Of a DNA stretch of 64,000 nucleotides, positions 57,008 to 64,000 are shown piece by piece. The notes beneath the pieces were generated by a model, which was given only the letters and a program-made list of their open reading frames with translations, ran no database searches and was not told the origin of the DNA. Every line of letters starts with the position of its first letter. The first letter of the stretch is position 1. A program made the translations under genes and the position numbers. Origin of the DNA: Marinimicrobium koreense (GTDB lineage: Bacteria; Pseudomonadota; Gammaproteobacteria; Pseudomonadales; Cellvibrionaceae); the NCBI RefSeq assembly GCF_003762925.1, contig NZ_RJUK01000001.1, positions 806,001 through 870,000 of the forward strand. The letters run 5' to 3'.

Positions 57008-57140
57008 TGAGTAGAACTGAACCGTTGATATGACAATTTTTCATCCCCGGGCCTAATTGACACGCACCGGGTAAACACAGCATATTCCGTGCCCAAGCCG
57101 CTCCGACCCGATCCGGGGCAGGAGTTTCACTGAGGTATCC

Positions 57141-58820
57141 GTGACACTGAATTTTACACCCGCACCGCTGGACGATCCGCTCTACTACCTGCGTAACTTC
57201 GAGTGGGTACTCGGCTGGGTGCGACAGCGCTACGGCGACCTGCTGCCGCCGGCCGAACTGGCCTTTATCGACCAGGCCCTGGCGCTGCCCGAGGCCAGTC
57301 GTGGCCTGCTGGTGCGCATGGTGATGCGCAAAGGGGACCTGTTCCGGCCGGAAACGCTCGAGTACCCGGAGCTTGAACCCTTCTCCAAGGCGTCCGCCCC
57401 ACTGCAGCAGTTGGGATGGCTGGTTGAGGACCCGCAGATCAGCCTGGAAACCTTATTCCGGTTGTTCACCTGGTCTTCGTTGAAAACCGTATTTATAAAC
57501 CGGTTGGAGGCCCATGGTATACCGCCAACGGCCCGCAAGAGTGAAGCCCTGGACAGACTCAGGGGCGAGCTGGAGCCAGAGGATTTAGAGCCGAGACTGG
57601 CGTCGAGCTGGGGCTTGGCGCCACAGGCCCTGGTGCAATTGACGGTCATGCCCCAATGCGATCGATTGCGCTGGCTGTTTTTCGGCAACGGCTACCAGGG
57701 CTGGTCCGAGTTTGTCCTGACCGAGCTGGGTCTGTACCAGTACGAACCCGTGACCTTTGATGAGCGCTCCCGTCCGGTGCATAAGCGCACCGAGTTAGAG
57801 ACCTTCTGGCAACTGCTCGAATGCCGCCAGCAGTGGCACGAGGATGAGTCGCCGGAAGCGGTTCTCGAACAGTTGCCGCCGGAACCAGAGGAGCAACCCT
57901 GGCTGGCCCGCCACTATCACCGCCTGTTGTTCAAAATGGCGCGCCACTGGGAGCGCACCGGAGAATTGGAACGGGCCCGGGACAGCTACCAGCGCTCGTC
58001 CTATCCCGGTGCCCGCGGTCGACTACTCCGGGTGCTGGAACGCCTGGGGTACCATGAAACCGCCTTCGAGTTGGCCCAGGCGGCACAGCAGGCGCCCGAA
58101 AGCGAGGCCGAGCGGCAACAACTGGAACGGCTGCTGCCGCGACTGAAACGCACCCTGACCGGAGAGCGTCAGCGCCGGACAGCGCCGCCCGAAGTGCCCG
58201 AGCTCCATTTGATCCTGCCCCAGGACCCATCGGTGGAGCGCGCCGTGGCGGCATACCTGAGTACCCCGGAAACGCCGGTGTACTACGCTGAAAATACGCT
58301 ACTGACCGGCCTGTTCGGTCTGCTGATGTGGGATGCCATCTTCGAGCCCTTACCGGGGGCGTTCTTCCATCCATTTCAGCGGGGGCCGGCGGATCTTTAC
58401 TGGCCGGATTTTGTCGAGCGCCGCGCGGACCGTTTCGACGCCTTGATGGCACAGCTGACCACCGGCGCGTACCGACAGACCATTCTCGACAACTTTGAGC
58501 GCAAGGCCGGACGACAGTCCCCCTTTGTCGCCTGGGGCGCCCTCGACCAAGAGCAGCTGACCCAGGCCCTGGAGTGCATTCCCGCCAAACACCTGGCTCT
58601 GTGTTTTCAGCGTTTCCTGCAGGACCTCAAAGCCAACTGCGCCGGCCTGCCGGACCTGATCCAGTTCTGGCCCGATGAGCGTCGCTATCACCTGCTTGAA
58701 GTCAAAGGCCCCGGGGATCGCCTGCAGGACAATCAGAAGCGTTGGCTGGCGTTTTTCAGGCAACACCAGATGCCCGTGTCCGTCTGTTATGTCCGCTGGA
58801 GTGAGTCGGCGGATGACTGA
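57141..58820 (+). CDS. VRR-NUC domain nuclease (FAN1-like)
   Basis: The 559-residue protein has an N-terminal helical region with a SAP-like segment (ARKSEALDRLRGELEPEDLE), a TPR-like middle (GELERARDSYQRSSYPGARG), and a C-terminal VRR-NUC nuclease domain: LPDLIQFW, LLEVKGPGDRLQDNQKRWL, holding the D...E-x-K catalytic set and the conserved glutamine. Eukaryotic and Pseudomonas FAN1 cut branched and cross-linked DNA; a similar repair role is likely. It overlaps the following helicase gene by 8 bp. Confidence 0.9.
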   Translation: MTLNFTPAPLDDPLYYLRNFEWVLGWVRQRYGDLLPPAELAFIDQALALPEASRGLLVRMVMRKGDLFRPETLEYPELEPFSKASAPLQQLGWLVEDPQISLETLFRLFTWSSLKTVFINRLEAHGIPPTARKSEALDRLRGELEPEDLEPRLASSWGLAPQALVQLTVMPQCDRLRWLFFGNGYQGWSEFVLTELGLYQYEPVTFDERSRPVHKRTELETFWQLLECRQQWHEDESPEAVLEQLPPEPEEQPWLARHYHRLLFKMARHWERTGELERARDSYQRSSYPGARGRLLRVLERLGYHETAFELAQAAQQAPESEAERQQLERLLPRLKRTLTGERQRRTAPPEVPELHLILPQDPSVERAVAAYLSTPETPVYYAENTLLTGLFGLLMWDAIFEPLPGAFFHPFQRGPADLYWPDFVERRADRFDALMAQLTTGAYRQTILDNFERKAGRQSPFVAWGALDQEQLTQALECIPAKHLALCFQRFLQDLKANCAGLPDLIQFWPDERRYHLLEVKGPGDRLQDNQKRWLAFFRQHQMPVSVCYVRWSESADD

Positions 58821-61089
58821 TACCACCTATACGGTTTCCGTCCGCGCCCTGTGCGAATTCACCGCTAAACGCGGCGACCTGGACATGCGCTTTACCCCGT
58901 CCCCCAGTGCCCGAGAGGGAATGGAAGGTCACCTCTGGGTGACGCGTCGACGCCCGGACCACTACCGGGCAGAGGTGACCCTCAAAGGCGAATACCAAAA
59001 CCTGACGGTGCGGGGCAGGGCGGACGGCTATGACCCCGAGCAAGGCCGCCTGGAGGAAATCAAAACCTTTCGCGGTAATCTCAATCTGATTCCCGACAAT
59101 CACCGGGCGCTGCACTGGGCGCAAGCCAAAGTCTACGGCGCTCTGTTGTGCGCAGCCCAGGGGCTCGAGTCGGTGGAATTGGCCCTGGTGTATTTCGATA
59201 TTGTTCGGCAGGAGGAACACCATCTGACCGAACACTGGTCGGCGGAGGATCTGAAGGCCGAATTTGAGGCTCAATGCGACGCGTTCATCCTCTGGGCCGA
59301 GCAGGAGCTCGCACACCGGGAGCGGCGCAACCTGTCCGCCGAAGAACTTCAGTTTCCCTACCACGATTTTCGGTCCGGCCAGCGGCCCCTCGCCGAAGCG
59401 GTTTATCAGTCCGCCGCCACCGGTCGCTGCCTGCTGGCGGAGGCGCCGACGGGCACCGGGAAAACCCTGGGGACGCTATTCCCCCTGATCAAAGCGTTGT
59501 CGACGCAGTCACTGGATAAAGTCTTTTTCCTCACGGCGAAAACCCCGGGCCGTCAGTTGGCTCTGGACGCCTTACAGACGCTGGACCTGCCGGAGCTGAG
59601 AACGCTCGAACTGGTCGCGCGGGAGAAAACCTGCGAGCACCCGGATAAAGCCTGCCACGGCGACTCCTGCCCACTGGCCAAGGGGTTTTACGATCGTCTG
59701 CCCGAAGCGCGGCAGGCCGCCGCCCGGGAGCGCTGCCTGGATCAGGCTCGCGTGCGGGATATTGCCCTGGCCCACGATCTGTGTCCCTATTATTTAAGTC
59801 AGGAAATGGCTCGCTGGAGCGATGTCATCATTGGCGACTACAACTATTACTTCGATCAGAGCGCCATGCTTTACGCCCTGACGCAGACCCACCAATGGCG
59901 CACCGCACTGCTGGTGGACGAAGCCCACAATCTGATCGAGCGCGCCCGAAGCATGTACTCCGCGGCGCTGGACCAACACCGGTTTCGGCGCACCAAAAAA
60001 CAGGCCCCCAAGGCCTTGAAGTCCCGACTGGAGTCGCTCCATCGCAGTTGGAATGAATTCAATCGCGCCTTGCCGGAGGAGCAGGATCTGGTGTTGCAGA
60101 CGGAACCGCCGGAGCCGCTGATCGGTCAACTGCAATTGACCGCGGCGGCGATAACCGATTATCTGGCCGAGCACCCCTTTGCCCTCGACAGCGAGCTGAT
60201 GCAATTTTATTTCGACGCGCTGCAGTTTCTGCGCATCGCCGAGCTGTTTGATCAGCGCGACTTTCTGTGTGATATCGAGTGGCGCCCACCGCCAAGCGGG
60301 AAGGGTGGCAAGCGCAAGGGCACCGTGATCCAGCTACGCAACCTGATTCCCGCCGCGCAACTGAAACCACGCTTTGAGGGCGCACACAGTGCCACCCTGT
60401 TTTCGGCCACCCTCAACCCCGCTGGTTATTACTGCGACCTGTTGGGACTGCCCGACACGGTCGTGGCCATGACCATGCCATCGCCCTTCAACGCCGAACA
60501 GGTCACCGTCCATACGCATCGCAACCTGTCCACACGTTACCATGATCGAGCCCGGTCCATTGCGCCCATCGCACACCTGATTGCCGAACAGTACGAGCAG
60601 CAGCCCGGTAATTACCTGGCTTTTTTCAGCAGCTACGACTATCTGCAACAGGTGCACGAACACCTGCGAGATCATCACCCCGAGGTGCCCACCTGGGCGC
60701 AGGAACGAAAGATGAACGAAGCCGCTCGCGCGGACTTTCTTGCCGCGTTCAACGAGCGCAGCAGCGGCGTCGGCTTTGCGGTCCTGGGTGGCGCCTTTGG
60801 CGAAGGTATCGACCTGCCCGGAAAACGCTTGATCGGCGCCTTTGTTGCGACGCTCGGCTTACCCCAAATGAACCCGATCAATAACGAACTCAAGCAGCGC
60901 CTGGAAGAACAATTTGGCCAGGGTTACGATTATGCCTACCTCTATCCCGGCCTGCGCAAGGTGGTCCAGGCCGCCGGCCGGGTGATCCGGGGAGAGGATG
61001 ACACGGGAGTGATACACCTGATCGACGACCGTTTCGCCCAGCCCAGGATTCGCCGTTTGTTACCCGAGTGGTGGGCGCTGGAACGCTAA
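58813..61089 (+). CDS. DinG/XPD-family helicase with an N-terminal PD-(D/E)XK nuclease-like domain
   Basis: The 758-residue protein has an N-terminal nuclease-like domain (GRADGYD, LEEIKTF and QAKVYGALL are the D, E-x-K and Q elements), then an SF2 helicase: Walker A EAPTGTGKTLGTLFPLIKAL, iron-sulfur cysteines (CEHPDKACHGDSC and later DLCPYYL), DEAH box LLVDEAHNL, and motif VI region QAAGRVIRGEDDTGV. It would unwind DNA 5'-3'. ATG 58813 lies within the end of the nuclease gene, and the pair probably acts together in repair. Confidence 0.9.
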   Translation: MTDTTYTVSVRALCEFTAKRGDLDMRFTPSPSAREGMEGHLWVTRRRPDHYRAEVTLKGEYQNLTVRGRADGYDPEQGRLEEIKTFRGNLNLIPDNHRALHWAQAKVYGALLCAAQGLESVELALVYFDIVRQEEHHLTEHWSAEDLKAEFEAQCDAFILWAEQELAHRERRNLSAEELQFPYHDFRSGQRPLAEAVYQSAATGRCLLAEAPTGTGKTLGTLFPLIKALSTQSLDKVFFLTAKTPGRQLALDALQTLDLPELRTLELVAREKTCEHPDKACHGDSCPLAKGFYDRLPEARQAAARERCLDQARVRDIALAHDLCPYYLSQEMARWSDVIIGDYNYYFDQSAMLYALTQTHQWRTALLVDEAHNLIERARSMYSAALDQHRFRRTKKQAPKALKSRLESLHRSWNEFNRALPEEQDLVLQTEPPEPLIGQLQLTAAAITDYLAEHPFALDSELMQFYFDALQFLRIAELFDQRDFLCDIEWRPPPSGKGGKRKGTVIQLRNLIPAAQLKPRFEGAHSATLFSATLNPAGYYCDLLGLPDTVVAMTMPSPFNAEQVTVHTHRNLSTRYHDRARSIAPIAHLIAEQYEQQPGNYLAFFSSYDYLQQVHEHLRDHHPEVPTWAQERKMNEAARADFLAAFNERSSGVGFAVLGGAFGEGIDLPGKRLIGAFVATLGLPQMNPINNELKQRLEEQFGQGYDYAYLYPGLRKVVQAAGRVIRGEDDTGVIHLIDDRFAQPRIRRLLPEWWALER

Positions 61090-61099
61090 AGGCGAGCTT

Positions 61100-61184
61100 G
61101 TCGGATTACGCCTGCGGCTAATCCGACCTACGAGAAAGATTCCAGTGGCATCAAGTAGGTCGGATTAGCGAAGCGTAATCCGAC
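61100..61184. repeat. REP-like palindromes, family II, inverted pair
   Basis: Units at 61100-61131 and 61156-61184 carry GTCGGATTACGC and GCTAATCCGACCTAC in opposite orientation. Compared with the other family II copies, a C is replaced by T in the arm and compensated in the partner arm, which supports selection for the hairpin. Confidence 0.85.
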
Positions 61185-61291
61185 AACCCCCTCCATTCGT
61201 GACCGCCATCACACATTAACTCAAACGATTGGCAATATCCGCTCAGTTTGGCACAATTCCCGGCGCCAAAGAATTTCGTAGGAGTACCTTC

Positions 61292-61879
61292 GTGCCCATA
61301 AGGACCGTGTTCCGCCGCCTCGCATCGCGTCTTTCAAACCCGCTGACCCCCGGCGAACTTCGCCACGGTAGCTTCTGGTTCAGCCAGTTCCTGATGATCG
61401 GGGCCACCGTGCTGGGTGTTTATCTCGCCTCATCCGAAGGGATGAAAGTCGCCATTCAGTTCAATGAACTGACCCGTCTGGAGCGCAATTACTACCTGCG
61501 CCAATCACTTGCCAATGAACTGGAAGCGAATGCCCGTCTGGTGCAGGCGTACGCGGAGAGTCTTGATGGCGGAATTCAATCTCATAGTTTCTTTGAACAG
61601 AATCCGTTGACGCTTGATCAGTACGTCTGGACCGTTATGGGTGAGTCCGAAACCACGCTTGAAACCCCCAGTATTTACCTCAGTAGCACTCAGCGGTTCT
61701 ATCGGGAAGTGCCGTCGATCTATCACCGCCTGAGCAACCGAATGATCGGTGCCCAATACGGTGCGGAGCAGTTACGCGAAGCCGCACAACCGATTCTTGA
61801 CGATACCATCCCGGGCCTTCGGGATAGTGCCTCGACCCTGAAACAACACCTTCAACAAGCCGGAATGGACGTCCACTAA
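61292..61879 (+). CDS. Single-pass membrane protein of unknown function
   Basis: The 195-residue protein has a short basic N-terminus (RTVFRRLASRLSN), one membrane helix (about 35-52; FLMIGATVLGVYLASSEG) and a periplasmic helical domain (FNELTRLERNYYLRQSLANE, YREVPSIYHRLSNRMIG). GTG 61292 has TAGGAG 7 nt upstream and is preferred over an in-frame ATG at 61229. The TAATG overlap with the rhomboid gene suggests it is a partner or substrate of that protease; this is inference. Confidence 0.65.
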   Translation: MPIRTVFRRLASRLSNPLTPGELRHGSFWFSQFLMIGATVLGVYLASSEGMKVAIQFNELTRLERNYYLRQSLANELEANARLVQAYAESLDGGIQSHSFFEQNPLTLDQYVWTVMGESETTLETPSIYLSSTQRFYREVPSIYHRLSNRMIGAQYGAEQLREAAQPILDDTIPGLRDSASTLKQHLQQAGMDVH

Positions 61880-62988
61880 TGCCCTCTACACTGCATCGCT
61901 GCCCCAACTGTTTTCACCAGACCCTACTGGAATCCCGCGTCGGCCGTCAGGCGGTCATGCAGTGCGATGGCTGTCTCGGTGTATGGTTTGAAGATGGGGC
62001 GCTGAATCAGGCGATCGCCCACAAACACGACAACATCAGCGTTTACGACCACGAACAGAGTCTCGGAAAGCGAATCGGGGTAGGGGGGCGATTGTGTCGT
62101 CGCTGCGATGTCAACATGGAACGCTTTTACATGCTGGAGCAGTACGAAGTGGAGGTTGACTGCTGCCCGGACTGTGACGGCGTATGGCTGGACCAGCCGG
62201 AGGTCGAGCTGGCCTTGAAATCGCCCCAGCTGAACAGTGCCTTGGCGACCCTGTCGAAACAGCTGACCTGGCGCTCCATGGTGTTTCAGTTTCTCACCGG
62301 CATGCCGGTGGAATACAACCTCAAACCTCACCGCACGCCCTGGGTAACCTACGCCATGATGGCGATCTGCATCTCGCTGTTTGTCGCCGGCCAACTGAAC
62401 GGCCAGTGGGAAAACACGCTTTACCTCTATCTCGGGCTACACTCCGATGCACCCACTCAGTGGCAGGTCGGTCAGTTGCTCTCCCACCAGTTTATGCACG
62501 GTAGCTGGTTACACTTGGCGGGCAATATGTATTTCCTCTGGGTGGTGGGCGACAATATCGAGGATGTACTGGGGCACTGGCGCTACCTGGGCGTCTACCT
62601 GGGAGCCGGCGTTCTCGCTGCGTTGGCCGAACTGGTCTTTTTCGACAACGCCCAAGGGCCGCTATTGTTGGTAGGGGCCAGTGGTGCCATTGCCGCGCTG
62701 TTTGGCCTGTATATGATGTGGTTCAGGCGCGCCAGCCTGACGGTGATGATTCTGGTCCTGCAGTTTAAAGTCGCGCCCCACTGGTATTTTCTGGTATGGA
62801 GCTTGACCAATATTGTCGGGATGATCATGGGCGAGAGCAATGTCGCCTACATGGCGCACCTGGGTGGTTTCCTGGCGGGCATTCTGGTGGGGTGGCTGCT
62901 ATACCCTTGGGTCCTCCGTAACAATCCGCTGCTGAACTGGCTCAGCCAACCAGAGGTGAAGTTGCGGCGCACAAAATACATCAGCTGA
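61879..62988 (+). CDS. Rhomboid-family protease with two N-terminal zinc ribbons
   Basis: The 369-residue protein starts with two TFIIB-like zinc ribbons: cysteines 8, 11, 29, 32 and 73, 76, 95/96, 99 (the latter followed by DGVWLDQPEVE). From about residue 150 it is a six-helix rhomboid: HGSWLHLAGNMYFLW (H212, N216), GASGAIAALFGLY (catalytic S268) and YMAHLGGFLAG (catalytic H327). It would cleave membrane proteins within the bilayer. The zinc ribbons lie on the cytoplasmic side and may control substrate choice. It is too large to be rhombosortase. Confidence 0.9.
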   Translation: MPSTLHRCPNCFHQTLLESRVGRQAVMQCDGCLGVWFEDGALNQAIAHKHDNISVYDHEQSLGKRIGVGGRLCRRCDVNMERFYMLEQYEVEVDCCPDCDGVWLDQPEVELALKSPQLNSALATLSKQLTWRSMVFQFLTGMPVEYNLKPHRTPWVTYAMMAICISLFVAGQLNGQWENTLYLYLGLHSDAPTQWQVGQLLSHQFMHGSWLHLAGNMYFLWVVGDNIEDVLGHWRYLGVYLGAGVLAALAELVFFDNAQGPLLLVGASGAIAALFGLYMMWFRRASLTVMILVLQFKVAPHWYFLVWSLTNIVGMIMGESNVAYMAHLGGFLAGILVGWLLYPWVLRNNPLLNWLSQPEVKLRRTKYIS

Positions 62989-63109
62989 CCGTCACCGGGG
63001 CACGGGGAGCTCAAACCTTGCATTATGATGATAAATGTGCCATTTTGGCCGCATGATTGCCGGAGTCCGCGACGATCGGCGTTAATCACACCCATTATTA
63101 AAATAACGT

Positions 63110-64000
63110 ATGACGCAAGGCACCCACACATCAAAGGGGCTACTCCGCCGGGCTGGCACAGGGTTCGGCGTGGAGATTGTGGTTCTGATATTCGCACTCA
63201 TCAGTGTTGGCCTCATGGCCTGGCAGCACTGGGGGATGAATCTGGTCATGCCCATTGCCTCGGAGAACGGTAATCCAGGCTGGGTGGAGGATGATCGCTC
63301 CGAGAACGGCAACTCCATCGTTCACTACCAGCAGAATGATGCCTACCACATGCAGTGCGAAATACGCACCGCCATTACCTATCCGTTCTGCAATCTGTTT
63401 ACCGCCCTAAACCCCGAAGACCAAAGCGTGGATCTCACGCAGTACACCACCTTGCATCTGGATCTGTCACATCAGTCGTCGACCCGCGACAGTCTGCGCA
63501 TTTACCTCAATCACTTTTTTGCGCCCGACGACCAGGTCTGGTTTCCCTACAAGAGCAATCAGCAGGTGATCAACCCGCGCGAGGGCAGGCACTCTTACAC
63601 ACTGAAGCTGGACGAATTCTACGTTCCCCCCTGGTGGGTGTACGCCAGCGATCTACCCGCTGAACAGACCACACCGCAACTGACCAACGTCCGTCATCTG
63701 GTGCTCTCCACGGGTGACAGCTCGATCCCCCGGAAAGTCAGCCTCATCCTCCATCACGCCGAGTTGAGAGGAAAGTGGATTTCCGCCAATGCCCTGTATC
63801 GAGGCCTGATCTGGGCCTGGATGCTGTTGGCGTTACTGTATTTTTCCTATCGTGCGGTTCGTTACAGCCATGAAGCCAAAGCGAAACACGCTGAAACGGA
63901 ACAGCTCCGGGCGGTCAATCGACTGCTCGACCTGAAAAGCAAACGGTTTGAAGACCTGGCGACCCATGACACCCTGACCGGGCTATACAACCGCGCGGGC
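63110..64000 (+). CDS. Diguanylate cyclase (GGDEF), 3' end beyond the window
   Basis: An open frame of 297 codons runs to the last base. It encodes an N-terminal membrane helix (VEIVVLIFALISVGLMAW), a periplasmic domain of about 190 residues containing two cysteines (MQCE and FCNLF), a second membrane helix (GLIWAWMLLALLYFSYRAV), a short coiled coil and the start of a GGDEF domain (LATHDTLTGLYNRAG). The periplasmic part would sense an unknown signal, possibly a carbohydrate-like ligand, and control cyclic di-GMP synthesis. The catalytic GGDEF motif itself is not visible. Confidence 0.85.
   Translation, partial: MTQGTHTSKGLLRRAGTGFGVEIVVLIFALISVGLMAWQHWGMNLVMPIASENGNPGWVEDDRSENGNSIVHYQQNDAYHMQCEIRTAITYPFCNLFTALNPEDQSVDLTQYTTLHLDLSHQSSTRDSLRIYLNHFFAPDDQVWFPYKSNQQVINPREGRHSYTLKLDEFYVPPWWVYASDLPAEQTTPQLTNVRHLVLSTGDSSIPRKVSLILHHAELRGKWISANALYRGLIWAWMLLALLYFSYRAVRYSHEAKAKHAETEQLRAVNRLLDLKSKRFEDLATHDTLTGLYNRAG

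Noticed and set aside
61879-62988. Possibility that the rhomboid is the rhombosortase for the GlyGly-CTERM protein
   Set aside because: It is larger, has zinc ribbons and standard rhomboid motifs; rhombosortases are small and distinct.

Overview
The window is a GC-rich chromosomal segment of a Gram-negative gammaproteobacterium, probably a marine or salt-tolerant member of the Cellvibrionales/Pseudomonadales side of the class. The signs are ectoine genes plus a BCCT osmolyte carrier, a System I cytochrome c maturation (ccm) cluster, smc-zipA-ligA synteny, a MukBEF-like (Mks) condensin, GlyGly-CTERM sorting and many REP-type palindromes. The genus cannot be fixed from the sequence alone. There are no rRNA genes, prophages, IS transposases or CRISPR arrays; two tRNA genes are present.

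Layout. 1-5.8 kb: osmoadaptation block (3' end of ectA, ectoine-type aspartate kinase, TPR membrane protein, BCCT transporter, quinone oxidoreductase). 6-8.1 kb: 5'-nucleotidase and cysB. 8.2-17.7 kb: a ten-gene photoprotection/membrane-lipid operon (YbgA-like DUF523/DUF1722, a B12-less LitR/CarH-type MerR regulator, SnoaL-like protein, photolyase, SDR, FAD oxidoreductase, DUF1365, cyclopropane-fatty-acid synthase homologue, DUF2878, a secreted unknown), preceded by two matching 26-bp palindromic operator candidates. 17.7-19.6 kb (minus): an FlhB-C-terminus-like protein and a FliK-like protein. 19.7-27.4 kb: ccmABCDEFG and ccmHI, split by a minus-strand tRNA-Val/tRNA-Asp unit and a hairpin-rich element. 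27.6-35.1 kb: smc, zipA, ligA and an SLT-type lipoprotein. 35.2-36 kb: a small orphan gene and two copies of a structured repeat. 36-45 kb: hemB, a DUF3012 protein, mksFEB, a voltage-gated-type ion channel and a DUF815 AAA+ ATPase, all tightly packed. 45-53 kb: a secreted cyclophilin with a GlyGly-CTERM-like tail, then a minus-strand unit made of an RND adaptor and pump, a CASTOR/POLLUX-type channel and a Tat-secreted His-rich Dabb protein. 53-64 kb: two small envelope proteins, a phosphorylase-kinase-like GH15 protein, a VRR-NUC nuclease with a DinG/XPD-like helicase, a membrane protein with a zinc-ribbon rhomboid, and the start of a diguanylate cyclase.

The most interesting material is: (i) a condensin operon (JetABC/MksFEB type, no JetD) whose SMC gene overlaps a voltage-gated-type cation channel gene, followed by an AAA+ ATPase; (ii) a family of ~105-110-nt multi-branched hairpin elements in three copies with covarying stems and one conserved sequence arm; (iii) the LitR operator pair and its lipid/DNA-repair operon; (iv) a hairpin array next to tRNA-Asp inside the ccm cluster; (v) two families of paired REP-like palindromes in most larger gaps. 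All calls come from reading the sequence and from knowledge of protein families; no database search was run.
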